From assembly GCF_001028175.1 (NCBI RefSeq), contig NZ_AEJF01000041.1:1-64000 (forward strand): a stretch of 64,000 bases of DNA, read 5' to 3'. The position numbers and the translations under genes are program-made. Source of the DNA: Caballeronia mineralivorans PML1(12). GTDB lineage: Bacteria; Pseudomonadota; Gammaproteobacteria; Burkholderiales; Burkholderiaceae. The notes below the pieces were generated by a model, which made no database searches, was not told the DNA's origin, and saw only the letters and a list, made by a program, of their open reading frames with translations. The stretch's first letter is position 1. The number at the start of each line of letters is the position of its first letter. Below are positions 1 through 9,026 of this stretch, in pieces.

Positions 1-258
1 TGAGTCGATCCGCTCGGTAGTGTTGTACTGAGAAGCACGCGCCGCTCCAACTGATCGAATCGCACGCGTCGTTCGGCGGCACGCAGCGCATTCATCTTGC
101 GTCAAAGACTACCAATTTGCTTGCGTCTCCACCCGCCGGCGATTTTTCCCACGAAGGACTGAGTGGGCGATATGGGCCGAGTGCTCATATCGTTTTTCTT
201 TGGGTATCTGTCCTGCAGCAGAAGAGCTTCCCGCAAGGGGCGAGCGAAACGAATGGCC
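1..258. other. Left-edge stretch without a gene
   Basis: No convincing coding region is seen. A short inverted repeat (CGATATG at 168-174 and CATATCG at 186-192) is followed at once by TTTTTC. It could be the intrinsic terminator of a rightward gene ending just outside the window, but the stem is only 7 bp and AT-rich, so this is tentative. Confidence 0.35.
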
Positions 259-308
259 AAAAAAACCGGCCTTCCCTTACCCGGTAAGAACCGTGCAGGG
301 AAGGCCGG
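259..308 (-). terminator. Rho-independent terminator of the porin gene
   Basis: A perfect 12-bp inverted repeat (266-277 with 297-308, arm CCGGCCTTCCCT) is followed, reading leftward, by seven T residues (259-265 on the complement). It lies about 60 bases beyond the stop codon of the porin gene and has the classic form of an intrinsic terminator. Confidence 0.9.
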
Positions 309-368
309 AGTGCCTTAACGCTTCAAGAAACGCTGCCGGGCGTGCCGGCCAAAGCGTCAGGCCATCGC

Positions 369-1568
369 TTAGAACTTGTGGGTCATGCCGATGATGGCCG
401 CCAACTGATGGTTGTTGGACGAGTAGGACGAGCCGCTAAAGTCCGCAACAGCCGCTTTGCCCGTCGAATCAACACCCGAAGCGGTCTCGAAGAAGCCGAT
501 CGCGTAGAACGACGTACGCTTGGACAACGAATAGATGGTGCCAAGGTTGAACTGGTTGTACTTGGCGCTGCCAACGCCGTCGGCGCCGCTGTTATGCGTA
601 TAGATGTAGGCGCCGGCCAGCGTCAGGGCAGGGGTCAGCGCGTACTTCACGTTCAGTTCGCCCGAATTGAACGTAGCGGTTCCGCCGTTGTACTTGGTGC
701 CGTAGCTGCCCACAGCGCTGACCGAACCGAGGTTCTGGAACTGCGTGTTGGAGTACAGCACGGCGATCGTCGCCGCTCCCAGCACGTACGAACCGCCGGC
801 CGTGATGATCTGCTGCGATCCCGCCGATGCGTAGCCACCGTAAATGCGGCTCGGCATGTTGTTGTTCGCGCCCGTGGCCGACGACGACGGCGTCGACGAG
901 TTGCCCTGATTACCGAACGTCGCGTAATACGGGTCCTTGGTGAACATGTAGCTCGCGCCGAGCTTGATCGGGCCGTTTGCGTACGAAACCCCTGCGTCGG
1001 TGACTTCGTTCCTCGAGAACTGGCCGGCCTGGCCGCCCAGGCTGTACAGGACGCCGACCGTCAGACCACGGTAGTTGGGGCTCGTATACTTGAGGGCGTT
1101 CTGAACGCGGTTCGACGTATCCACGTTATCGACGTCGCCTGCGCGCGTACCGTAACCGAGGCCGGATGCAGCCCAGTCGGCGCCGGACGCGAACGAGGCG
1201 GTGGCGTCGTTGCTCGCCGAATACTGGCGGCCCAACGTGACCGTACCGTACGTATCGCTCTTCAAGCCGACAAAGGCCTTCCGTCCGAACTCCAGCCCAC
1301 CCTGGCTCAAGGTGCCGGTGCCGAGGGTATAGCCGTTTTCCAGGGTGAAGATCGCCTTGAGACCACCGCCCAGGTCTTCAGCGCCCTGCAAGCCCCAACG
1401 CGACGAGTTGGCGCTGGAGAACGAGTACAGCTTCGCACCCTTGACGTTGTTGTTGAAGAGAAGCCCGCCGTCGGCAATGCCGTACAAGGTCACGCTGCTT
1501 TGTGCGTGTGCGGCGCCCGCAAATGCTGCCATCGTCAGGATGGCAGCCGTGGTCTTTTGAATTTTCAT
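369..1568 (-). CDS. Gram-negative trimeric porin (OmpC/Omp32-like)
   Basis: Outer membrane general diffusion porin of 399 residues, the normal size for the burkholderial family. Residues 1-22 form a Sec signal peptide ending AHA, and the mature protein starts QSSVTLYG, the hallmark of these porins. The rest alternates short amphipathic beta strands with Gly/Asn/Ser-rich loops and ends in MTHKF, the terminal aromatic residue used by the BAM complex. It stands alone on its strand, with a strong terminator downstream and a long leader upstream, so it is probably monocistronic. A second porin of the same family lies at 45995-47158. Solute specificity cannot be read from the sequence. Confidence 0.95.
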   Translation of the reverse strand: MKIQKTTAAILTMAAFAGAAHAQSSVTLYGIADGGLLFNNNVKGAKLYSFSSANSSRWGLQGAEDLGGGLKAIFTLENGYTLGTGTLSQGGLEFGRKAFVGLKSDTYGTVTLGRQYSASNDATASFASGADWAASGLGYGTRAGDVDNVDTSNRVQNALKYTSPNYRGLTVGVLYSLGGQAGQFSRNEVTDAGVSYANGPIKLGASYMFTKDPYYATFGNQGNSSTPSSSATGANNNMPSRIYGGYASAGSQQIITAGGSYVLGAATIAVLYSNTQFQNLGSVSAVGSYGTKYNGGTATFNSGELNVKYALTPALTLAGAYIYTHNSGADGVGSAKYNQFNLGTIYSLSKRTSFYAIGFFETASGVDSTGKAAVADFSGSSYSSNNHQLAAIIGMTHKF

Positions 1569-2187
1569 CTGTTCTTTTCAGTTCTAAAAGAGGAATGATC
1601 CTCGTTAATGATGTCGGAAAGTCCAGAAGCGTTTTGATCGCATGGTTATTCCATTGCTTTAAACAGCAATATTCCAAGAAATTACTGGAGGAAATAATTG
1701 GCAGACCAAATCTTCTGGTTCGCAGGCCGTCCGACCACAAGCAGGAAATCGCCCGGCATCCCCTGTGTGTAAGGCTATAGAAGGCTGCTGAGCGTCCGGC
1801 TGCACGAACCTTAGAGCGGCTCGGTTTCATTTATATGAAAAAGAACTCGCATTCGTTTGCGCGTGGGACATTGCGCCGCCCGCGTATTATTTGGACAACA
1901 ATTTATTGAAACGCTGGCAAATTCTGGAAAATTCAGAGCCAATTTGAAGAGTATTCGCCCCTAAAGGCGTTCGTCGTTCGCCAGGGGTGCTTACGCTAGC
2001 TAAGTCAAGGAAATCCGCGGCGCGTGAAGCCGGTCAGGCCGGCGTGTTCGCTTCAGTCGCTGCGGGACAAGCTGCTCACAAACCTGGCCCGAGCGTAGGA
2101 GCATTCTCCATTCACTCATCAAAAGTTTTCATATAACATGCAAACCGGATAACCTGAAAATGGACGGCGGAAACGCCTGCACCCCTC
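1569..2187. promoter_or_regulatory. Divergent intergenic region, porin / FadR-type regulator
   Basis: This stretch of about 620 bases is relatively AT-rich and holds no credible gene. It must carry the promoters of the leftward porin and the rightward regulator. A short palindrome, TTTCAT at 1825-1830 and ATGAAA at 1835-1840, and a related half site TTTTCATATAA near 2126 are possible operator elements. No clear sigma-70 box pair was assigned. Confidence 0.4.
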
Positions 2188-2946
2188 GTGACGAAAGCGC
2201 TAACCCTGACCCAGCAGGTCGCCGAGCAAATGACCGGCGACATCCGCGACGGGGTCTACCCGGTCGGTACCAAACTCCCGTCCGGCAAGGATCTCGCCAT
2301 CCGCTTCGGCGTAAGCCAGTCGGTTATTCGCGAAGTGACGGAGCGTTTGCGCTCGAACGGCCTGATCGACAGCCGGCAGGGCGCGGGCTGCACCGTGAAG
2401 GCGCGCACGGAAACGGGAGGTTTCCGCGTCTCCCACGCGGTCGGCGCGGACCGGGCGGATCTCGCCGATGTATACGAACTTCGGCTCGACCTGGAAGGCG
2501 CGGCAGCGGCGCTGGCAGCCGTGCGCCGGACCGACGCCGACATCGACGCGCTGGCGGCCATTCTCAGATCGCTCTCCGATAACCTCTACACCCCGGATCA
2601 GGCTGTTGAGCTGGACATCGCTTTTCACGTAGCGATCGCTGAAGCCACCCACAACCGCTACTACGTCGACCTGCTCCAGTACCTTAACCTCCAGATCCGC
2701 CAGGCTGTGCAGACGGCCCGCACACATTCGCTCGCCCGTCAGCGCTTGCCCGATGAAGTGCATCGCGAACACGTCCGCGTATTCGAAGCAATCCGCGCCG
2801 GCGATTCGCGGGCGGCCCGCATTGCCGCGACCTCGCACCTGCGGCGCGCCGCTGCCCGTCTCAACCTGCCGATTCCCGGCGGCGACGCGCTCGTCGGCGC
2901 CGCCACCCTGAACTCATCGACCAACAAATCGACCGCCAACAAATGA
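2188..2946 (+). CDS. FadR-family (GntR) transcriptional regulator
   Basis: DNA-binding repressor or activator of 252 residues. Residues 10-75 form the GntR winged helix-turn-helix (GTKLPSGKDLAIRFGVSQ, then SVIREVTERL). The C-terminal FCD ligand domain runs from about 95 to 230 and keeps the metal-binding pattern DIAFHVAIAEATHN, HREHVRVFEAI and a late His in TSHLRR. FCD domains usually sense carboxylic acids through the bound metal. The start is GTG. The gene overlaps the next one by four bases (ATGA at 2943), so it probably senses the substrate or product of the adjacent 2-hydroxyacid dehydrogenase. A slightly earlier ATG at 2160 is in another frame and was not used. Confidence 0.9.
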   Translation: MTKALTLTQQVAEQMTGDIRDGVYPVGTKLPSGKDLAIRFGVSQSVIREVTERLRSNGLIDSRQGAGCTVKARTETGGFRVSHAVGADRADLADVYELRLDLEGAAAALAAVRRTDADIDALAAILRSLSDNLYTPDQAVELDIAFHVAIAEATHNRYYVDLLQYLNLQIRQAVQTARTHSLARQRLPDEVHREHVRVFEAIRAGDSRAARIAATSHLRRAAARLNLPIPGGDALVGAATLNSSTNKSTANK

Positions 2947-4355
2947 CCGATTCCACTTTCTCCCAACGTCTGATCGACAAGCTCGGCCGCGACGCCGTTG
3001 TCACGGCACCGGACGCAATCGCCCCGTGGCTGTCGGACTGGCGCGGTCTATATACAGGCCACGCACAGGCGGTCGTGCGCCCCTCGAGTACGGCCGACGT
3101 TGCCGCATGCCTCGCGTTGTGCTCGGAAGCCCGCGTGCCGGTCGTGCCGCGTGGCGGCAACACGGGCCTGTGCGGTGGCGCGACACCCGACGCCAGTCCG
3201 GCCAACGTGATCGTGAGCTTGGACCGGATGCACGCGATTCGCAGCATCGATACGATCGGCAATACGCTGGTCGCCGAAGCCGGCTGCATTCTCGGCAACC
3301 TGCGGCGCGCAGCCGCCGATGAACATCGCCTGCTGCCACTCAGTCTCGCCGCCGAAGATTCGTGTCAGTTGGGCGGCAATCTGTCGACGAATGCGGGCGG
3401 CGTGAATGTCGTGCGCTACGGCATGACGCGGGAACTGGTGCTGGGTCTTGAAGCCGCGCTACCAAACGGCGAAATCTTTCACGGCTTGCGCACGCTGCGC
3501 AAGGACAACACGGGTTACGACCTGAAGCAATTGCTGATCGGCGCGGAGGGGACGCTGGGCATCATCACCGCTGCGGCGCTGCGGCTCTATCCGCGCAACG
3601 ATGTGCGCGTGGTCGTGCTGGCGGCCGTGAATTCGTCGCAGCAGGCGCTCGACCTGTTCGAACTCCTGTTCGAACGCGGCGGCCCGCGCATGCAGGCGTT
3701 CGAGTTCTTCACAGCCGAATGCCTGGACATGGTGCTCGAACAGGTCGAGGGCATGCGCGCTCCGTTCGCCGAACGTCATCCGGGATACGTGCTGATCGAA
3801 CTCGCCGATACCGTCGATGAAGCAGCCTTGCGCGAACTCGTGGAGACGGTCATTGGCGAAGCACTGGAACGAGAGCTGTGCGTGGATGCTGCGGTATCCG
3901 AATCAATTGCGCAGGTGAACAGCATGTGGCGGCTTCGCGAGGAAATCTCCGAAGCGCAGCGCGCGGATGGTCCGCACGTGAAGCATGACGTCTCGCTGCC
4001 GATCGCGTCTATTCCGGCGTTCCTTGCGTCTGCGGGAGAACGTGTCAACAAGCATCACGCCGGCGTGCGCTTGATCGTGTTCGGTCATTTCGGCGATGGC
4101 AATCTTCACTACAATCTCTCGCGTCCGGCCGGCGCACCGCGCGATTTCTTCAAACAACATGGCGAGGGATTGACCGCCGAAGTGCTGGACGAAGTGGCGC
4201 GTTACGGCGGCAGCATCAGCGCCGAACATGGCATTGGGCAACTGAAGCGCGAATATTTCAGCCGCTATAAAGACCCGCTGGAAATTCGCCTCATGCGCGA
4301 GGTTCGAAAGGTTTTCGATCCCCACGGCATCATGAATCCGGGCAAGATTTTCTGA
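2943..4355 (+). CDS. FAD-dependent 2-hydroxyacid dehydrogenase (GlcD / D-2-hydroxyglutarate dehydrogenase type)
   Basis: Flavoenzyme of the vanillyl-alcohol oxidase fold, 470 residues. The FAD_binding_4 domain covers about residues 35-175, with the flavin loop RGGNTGLCGGATPD near residue 70. The FAD-oxidase C domain follows from about 210, with FGHFGDGNLHYN near 380 and SAEHGIGQLKREYF near 424. These motifs are shared by D-lactate, glycolate (GlcD) and D-2-hydroxyglutarate dehydrogenases, which oxidise a 2-hydroxyacid to the 2-oxoacid and pass electrons to a quinone or electron-transfer flavoprotein. The exact substrate cannot be fixed. It is co-transcribed with, and overlaps, the FadR-type regulator. 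No glcE or glcF partner is present, which favours the stand-alone subtype. Confidence 0.9.
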   Translation: MTDSTFSQRLIDKLGRDAVVTAPDAIAPWLSDWRGLYTGHAQAVVRPSSTADVAACLALCSEARVPVVPRGGNTGLCGGATPDASPANVIVSLDRMHAIRSIDTIGNTLVAEAGCILGNLRRAAADEHRLLPLSLAAEDSCQLGGNLSTNAGGVNVVRYGMTRELVLGLEAALPNGEIFHGLRTLRKDNTGYDLKQLLIGAEGTLGIITAAALRLYPRNDVRVVVLAAVNSSQQALDLFELLFERGGPRMQAFEFFTAECLDMVLEQVEGMRAPFAERHPGYVLIELADTVDEAALRELVETVIGEALERELCVDAAVSESIAQVNSMWRLREEISEAQRADGPHVKHDVSLPIASIPAFLASAGERVNKHHAGVRLIVFGHFGDGNLHYNLSRPAGAPRDFFKQHGEGLTAEVLDEVARYGGSISAEHGIGQLKREYFSRYKDPLEIRLMREVRKVFDPHGIMNPGKIF

Positions 4356-4393
4356 TAAAACACGGGCGCGGGGGGCAAGCGCGAAGACGGCGG

Positions 4394-4416
4394 GCGCTTG
4401 AGCGCTTGAGCGCTTA
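4394..4416. repeat. 8-bp tandem repeat, three copies
   Basis: The unit GCGCTTGA is repeated two full times plus a near-complete third copy, between two convergent genes. Its last three bases form the stop codon of the ketopantoate reductase-like gene. The unit contains the palindrome AGCGCT, so it can fold. It is probably simple slippage. Confidence 0.6.
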
Positions 4417-5421
4417 ACGCGTCGGCGCATTAGCATTGGCGCCTAAATTGGCATTCAACTGGCCCGCGAGTCCATACAACATGCTAAGAAACGGCGCCGG
4501 AACCCCGGCTTTTGCTGCAAGTTCGTGAGGCGCGCCCAGGATCGCTTCGATCTCCATCTGACGGCCCGCCTCCACGTCCTGAAGCATCGATGTCTTGAAC
4601 GCACCGAGCTTGCGCGTTTGCGCGTTGCGCGCCTGAGCGGTCATGTTCAGTTCAATCCCGATTTGCTCACCGATCCGCCGCGCCTCTTCCATGATCGAAA
4701 CAACCAGCTGCTCCGTCAACGGGTCGTCGAGAATGACATCGCCAGTTGAACGCGTGATCGCGCTGATGGGGTTCATGGTCATGTTGCCCCACAGCTTGAC
4801 CCAGATATCGCTGCGAATCTGGTTCGATACCGTTACGTCGAATTGAGCGAGCCGCAACAGGTTGATCGCGCGGGCGGCCTGATCGGCGACGCCGGCAGAG
4901 GCAGGCCCGACGATGAGTTGATTGCCATAGCCCTTTTTAATGACGCCCGGTCCGGCGATCGACGAGGAAATATGCACGACGCAACCCGAGACCTGCGACG
5001 GCGGCAGTACAGACGACACAATGCCTCCCGGATCGACTGATTCGAGCCGTTGCCCTGCAAGACGCCCGCCGAACGCGTTGAGAAACCACCACGGCACGCC
5101 GTTCATGACGGAGACAATGTGCGTGTTGCCGTCCACCAGCGGCGCCAGCGATCTCGCCGCCTGTATCAGTGCCGGTCCCTTCAGGCAGATAAACAGCAGG
5201 TCTTGAACACCGAGCGTGCCGGGTTGATCGGTCGCGTTGACGTCGACGACATAACGCTGGTCGCCTTCAATGACGGTCAGGCCATTGCGTTGTATCGCGT
5301 CAAGATGCGGGCCACGCGCCAAGAGATTCACGGCGATGCCTGCACGCGCGAGACGGGCAGCAACGATCCCGCCGATGGCACCCCCGCCGACCACGGTGAT
5401 TTTGATGGCTTGCTGGTTCAA
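4414..5421 (-). CDS. 2-dehydropantoate 2-reductase family oxidoreductase (ApbA/PanE-like)
   Basis: NADPH-dependent reductase of 335 residues. The N-terminal Rossmann fold has the nucleotide loop VVGGGAIGG at about residues 9-18. The C-terminal all-helical ApbA_C domain contains the conserved stretch KLWGNMTMNPISAITRS near residue 210. True PanE makes pantoate for coenzyme A, but many paralogues act on other 2-oxoacids. The class II aldolase immediately upstream (5424-6200, two bases between the genes) suggests a catabolic paralogue, where one enzyme cleaves or forms a hydroxyacid and the other reduces or oxidises the keto product. No gene symbol is given because the housekeeping panE may be elsewhere. 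Confidence 0.85.
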   Translation of the reverse strand: MNQQAIKITVVGGGAIGGIVAARLARAGIAVNLLARGPHLDAIQRNGLTVIEGDQRYVVDVNATDQPGTLGVQDLLFICLKGPALIQAARSLAPLVDGNTHIVSVMNGVPWWFLNAFGGRLAGQRLESVDPGGIVSSVLPPSQVSGCVVHISSSIAGPGVIKKGYGNQLIVGPASAGVADQAARAINLLRLAQFDVTVSNQIRSDIWVKLWGNMTMNPISAITRSTGDVILDDPLTEQLVVSIMEEARRIGEQIGIELNMTAQARNAQTRKLGAFKTSMLQDVEAGRQMEIEAILGAPHELAAKAGVPAPFLSMLYGLAGQLNANLGANANAPTR

Positions 5422-5423
5422 AT

Positions 5424-6200
5424 CTATCTCCTGTACGAAGCATCGATGCGATCGACGCGTCGAATAAGTGCGGCCAGAACATTCTCGCCGGCGCCGTGTG
5501 CGGGTGAGAACTGTAGTGAATCCCGCGTGGTGCCTTTCACGATTTCATCGCTGATGGGCAGCGTGTTGCCACGCATGGAGTGCGTGACGACCTGAATCTC
5601 GCACGCGCGGTTCAGGGTCCACAGCAAGGCGAACGCGTGAGCGATCGTGGCTCCATGCGAGAGCAGTCCGTGGCTTCGAAGAATCAGCAGGCGCTTGTTG
5701 CCCATTGAGCTTAGCAGCCTCGACTTCTCGTCGTCGTGAACGGTGATGCCCTCGAACGGATGATAGGCAACCATGTTGTGCAACTGAGCGGAGTAGAAGT
5801 TCGTGTACGACAAACCTTCCTCCATGCATGCAACCGAGAGCCCCGCGGTCGTATGAGTATGCATGACGCAATGTGCGTCCTCCACATGCTCGTGAATCGC
5901 ACTATGGATGACGAAGCCTGCTGGATTGATAGGGTAATCCGATGGGCTCAGGATTTTTCCGCTCAAGTCGATCTTGACCAGATTGGACGCGGTGACTTCG
6001 TCGAACGTCAGCCCGAAAGGGTTGATCAGGAAGTGCTTGCCCGGCCCGGGCACACGCAACGTAATGTGGTTGAAAATCAACTCGGTCCAGCCGAGCACAT
6101 GAAACACACGGTACGTTGCGGCAAGCTTGAGGCGGGTCTCCCATTCTTCAGGTGAACACCAGGCGGGCGAGGGCGGAGTGCTACGGTCGGAATGGGTCAT
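5424..6200 (-). CDS. Class II aldolase/adducin family protein
   Basis: Zinc-dependent aldolase or decarboxylase-type enzyme of 258 residues from the chosen ATG at 6200, which has AGGGAGA upstream; a longer frame to 6263 lacks such a site. The fold is recognisable from NHITLRVPG near residue 44, the metal ligands in MHTHTTAG near 115 and the third His in LILRSHGLLSHG near 175. Family members split aldol substrates such as fuculose or rhamnulose phosphate, and many paralogues in this order are uncharacterised. It pairs tightly with the ketopantoate reductase-like gene and is divergent from a MarR regulator that probably controls both. Confidence 0.88.
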   Translation of the reverse strand: MTHSDRSTPPSPAWCSPEEWETRLKLAATYRVFHVLGWTELIFNHITLRVPGPGKHFLINPFGLTFDEVTASNLVKIDLSGKILSPSDYPINPAGFVIHSAIHEHVEDAHCVMHTHTTAGLSVACMEEGLSYTNFYSAQLHNMVAYHPFEGITVHDDEKSRLLSSMGNKRLLILRSHGLLSHGATIAHAFALLWTLNRACEIQVVTHSMRGNTLPISDEIVKGTTRDSLQFSPAHGAGENVLAALIRRVDRIDASYRR

Positions 6201-6314
6201 GATGTGTCTCCCTATTCTGCTCCGCCGCATTGACTGAAATTCGCAGGCGGTTGCCAGGCTCATAGTATGACGTCGTTGAAAAAGCTAACCCGATGCTAGC
6301 GATTAATTGATGCG

Positions 6315-6384
6315 TGCGCAAGCATATAATACTTAAGAAAATGCTTACAGCAAGCACTATCCAGGGTGATATGCTGCTTGCGCA
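6315..6384. promoter_or_regulatory. Putative MarR operator / promoter region
   Basis: Between the divergent aldolase and MarR genes, TGCGCAAGCATAT (6315-6327) is mirrored by ATATGCTGCTTGCGCA (6369-6384) with a three-base insertion, and a further AGCAAGCA lies between. A consensus TATAAT sits at 6325-6330. Repeats of this kind over the promoter suit autoregulation by the MarR protein, but binding is inferred only. Confidence 0.45.
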
Positions 6385-6417
6385 CAGATGAAGGGCAACA
6401 AATAGTCGAGGGAGTGA

Positions 6418-6870
6418 ATGAAGAATCGAAACGTGATCGAGGGCTTGTTTACCTATCGGTTGCACGTGCTTAAGAAGCAGACCGACCGGACGATGAACGA
6501 AGCATTTACCGATGGAATCGCCCTGACGCTAACGGAAGCTCGTGTCCTGCTAAGCGTGGGTTCGTTCGGCACGCTTTCGGTATCGGATCTTGGCAAAGCA
6601 TCCAATCTCGATCGCAGTCAGGCAAGCCGCGCCACAGACATACTCGAACGAAAGGGCCTGGTCGAGAAGACGTCGAGCGCGACGGACGGACGGGGCGTGG
6701 TCGTTACATTGACTGCCAAGGGCAAGAAGACATACACACGCGCCGCGGCGATCGCGAAGGCGCGCAATGACGATATCCTCGCGACGCTGGGTCAGGCAGA
6801 GCGGGAGGCGCTCGGGAAGATACTGGCTAAATTGATCGCGGCGCAGGGGGGTGACGAGACGGCCGGGTGA
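6418..6870 (+). CDS. MarR-family transcriptional regulator
   Basis: Dimeric winged-helix regulator of 150 residues. The recognition region is LSVSDLGKASNLDRSQASRATDILERKGLV (read in segments around residues 58-85), followed by the wing with DGRGVVVTLTAKG. MarR proteins usually repress a divergent gene and release DNA on binding an aromatic or phenolic ligand. Here the divergent partners are the aldolase and ketopantoate reductase-like genes. The ATG at 6418 follows GAGGGAG with good spacing. The substrate or inducer is unknown. Confidence 0.9.
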   Translation: MKNRNVIEGLFTYRLHVLKKQTDRTMNEAFTDGIALTLTEARVLLSVGSFGTLSVSDLGKASNLDRSQASRATDILERKGLVEKTSSATDGRGVVVTLTAKGKKTYTRAAAIAKARNDDILATLGQAEREALGKILAKLIAAQGGDETAG

Positions 6871-7685
6871 TAGTTACTGACAGTTACTCGCAGACTGTCC
6901 GAGCAGCGCCGCCGCTCTCGGCGGGACCAAAATGCCGTGCAATCGACGACCTGCTGGCCGCTCTCGAATAATCGGCGGGTTTGCGCATTGCAGTTTGTTC
7001 GACTACGCTTCCAACCCCGTTTCCATTTTCAAAACTGCCGGCCTCGCAGGGCTTCCGCATTCCATTCGCTCTTTGAATTCTTCATGGCGAGCGTCACCGC
7101 GATTACGAAGATAAATTGATGTTTACGGTATCCGTGTCGACGCTGAATATCCGACCTTGGCCTCAGCCGGGAAATACGCCAAACCATTTGTGGGGAGGAG
7201 CGACATTTTACAGATCAGATTAAGCGATTAACCTCCCGGGTGGACAATTTTGAGGCGGACCGCGAAGTTGCGGAAAACAAATCCACGACGCTATGTCTTC
7301 CGTTTAAATAAAGTACCTATGGAACTCGCGCTGTGCGGCGACTGTCGAAGGATCTTCCAATAATATTCAAACCCGGCACATCAAATAACCCGTGGCAAAG
7401 AGGGCTGCTTGACGTCGCGATAAATACTGGATCGGGAGATGACTTCCATGCAAGCGGCGATACGATTATTTATTAGATGCCTAAGCTTCCCGAGGTTATG
7501 ACGGAATAGATCGCGAAGCCGTAAGCCGGCAATTAAACCGCACTCCAATCTGCGCCGCTATAAGGTTAAATACTGTTAAAGATTATTTCGTTTGGAGAAG
7601 ATTCGTTCAAAAGGTAATATGATTCTGAAACTTGAGATCGGCTCTGCCGCGTAATTATAATCGGCGCATATAGAGGGTTAACGTG
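6871..7685. other. Long AT-rich intergenic region upstream of the pilus operon
   Basis: About 815 bases with lower G+C than their surroundings and no credible reading frame. The right end carries the pilus promoter. AT-rich upstream DNA of this length is typical of pilus operons silenced by nucleoid proteins such as H-NS or MvaT-like factors, but no specific site was identified. Confidence 0.5.
7632..7661 (+). promoter_or_regulatory. Sigma-70 promoter of the Csu-type pilus operon
   Basis: TTGAGA (7632-7637) and a perfect TATAAT (7656-7661) are separated by 18 bases and lie about 25 bases before the pilin start codon. This gives a very short leader with GAGG as the ribosome binding site. Confidence 0.65.
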
Positions 7686-8210
7686 ATGAAGCCAAAGGTC
7701 ATTTTGTCCGCACTCACCGGCGTCCTGCTTTCTGCACAGGTCATGCCCGTTGCCAACGCCGCCATCTATTCAAACGGCACGGCCACGGCCACGTTCAATG
7801 TCACGCTGACACTGCAAGCCAATTGCACGATTACGGCCACACCGCTGAGCTTCGGCACGAATGGCGTGCTGGCTACCGCGCTCAATCAGCAAACCACCCT
7901 CGCGGTCACCTGCACGAACACCACGCCCTACAACGTCGGACTGGACGGCGGCACGGTGGCGGGTTCGACCGTCACAAGCCGTTTGCTAGCCGGTACGGCC
8001 ACGGGGAACACCGGCACGACCGTAGGCTTCCAGCTCTATCAGGACGCCGGCCGCACGACCGTATGGGGCACCACCCAGGGCACGAATACCGTGGCCGGGA
8101 CGGGCACCGGGTCAGCACAGTCACTCACTGTTTATGGCCAGGTACCCCCGCAAGCCACGCCGAAGCCTGATCTCTATCAGACCACTGTCACTGCAACGGT
8201 CTATTTTTGA
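7686..8210 (+). CDS. Spore coat U domain pilin (Csu-type major pilin)
   Basis: Secreted structural subunit of a chaperone-usher pilus, 174 residues. Residues 1-26 are a signal peptide ending ANA. The mature part is one SCPU domain: the first cysteine in ANCTITATPLSFGT, the second in LAVTCTNTTPYNVGLDGG, and a C-terminal strand VTATVYF that would be complemented by the chaperone. ATG 7686 is preferred over the GTG one codon upstream. It heads the order pilin, chaperone, usher, tip protein, as in Acinetobacter csu operons, which build biofilm-promoting archaic pili. Confidence 0.9.
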   Translation: MKPKVILSALTGVLLSAQVMPVANAAIYSNGTATATFNVTLTLQANCTITATPLSFGTNGVLATALNQQTTLAVTCTNTTPYNVGLDGGTVAGSTVTSRLLAGTATGNTGTTVGFQLYQDAGRTTVWGTTQGTNTVAGTGTGSAQSLTVYGQVPPQATPKPDLYQTTVTATVYF

Positions 8211-8229
8211 TCCGCCGAGGGGCGGTCTC

Positions 8230-8955
8230 ATGGTGAGGATCTCGAACGTCTTTGCGCTTTTGCTGTTCACGGCAGTGCTGACCGCGCAGGCGGCTACGTT
8301 GCAGATTTCGCCGGTGATGGTGGATCTCCAGTCGAACGAGAGTGCAACGGGCATTACGCTTCGCAACCCCGGTGACCGGCCGCTGTATGGCCAGGTTCGC
8401 GTGTTTCGCTGGGACCAGTCCGGTCGCGAAGACACGCTGACACCAACGCAGGAGCTGGTAGCGAGTCCACCGTTGATCCAGATCGGCGCACAGGCCGACC
8501 AGCTTGTCCGGCTGGTGCGGACTTCACCCGCTCCGGTCACGGCCGAGCAGAGCTATCGGATCCTGATCGACGAACTGCCGTCACCGGACGCAGCGCCTAC
8601 GGGCGGCGTGATGATCCGCCTGCGTTATTCCGTACCCGTATTCGTGGAACCGGCCGGCAAGGCGCCTCAGCCCGTGCTTTCCTGGCACCTCGTTCGTACC
8701 GACAACGGCTGGGTGCTGCGCGTCGATAACGGCGGTCAGAAGCGTGCGCAGATCGCCGCCGTTCAACTGGTGGACAGCGCGGGCAAGGTCTATGAGATCA
8801 ACAAGGGATTGCTCGGCTACGCGCTGGCTGGAAGTGCACGCCAGTGGCCGGTGCCGCTGCCGGCTGAGGCCGACATGCGCGGCACGGTGAAGGTGCGGGC
8901 CGCGGTCAACTCGCTGCCGTCCGAAGCCGCCGTCACGGTTGGGCAGCCGGGTTAG
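8230..8955 (+). CDS. Periplasmic fimbrial chaperone (CsuC-like)
   Basis: PapD-like chaperone of 241 residues that caps pilin subunits in the periplasm and delivers them to the usher. The chosen ATG at 8230 opens a signal peptide ending AQA; an in-frame ATG at 8134 lies inside the pilin gene and gives no signal peptide. Two immunoglobulin-like domains are visible, with the N-terminal one starting LQISPVMVDLQSNESATGITLRNPGDRPLYGQVRVF (given as family signature, residues about 22-57) and the conserved YRILIDELP near residue 105. It has archaic-type features and is 20 bases downstream of the pilin, so it is clearly one operon. Confidence 0.9.
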   Translation: MVRISNVFALLLFTAVLTAQAATLQISPVMVDLQSNESATGITLRNPGDRPLYGQVRVFRWDQSGREDTLTPTQELVASPPLIQIGAQADQLVRLVRTSPAPVTAEQSYRILIDELPSPDAAPTGGVMIRLRYSVPVFVEPAGKAPQPVLSWHLVRTDNGWVLRVDNGGQKRAQIAAVQLVDSAGKVYEINKGLLGYALAGSARQWPVPLPAEADMRGTVKVRAAVNSLPSEAAVTVGQPG

Positions 8956-9026
8956 CAACAGCATGACCTCATCGCTGCATGCTTGTGTAGTGCCGGGCGT
9001 TGACATGATGCACCCCAATTCAATCG

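Noticed and set aside
342..1598. A 418-codon plus-strand frame opposite the first porin
   Set aside because: Porin motifs and the terminator support the minus strand only.
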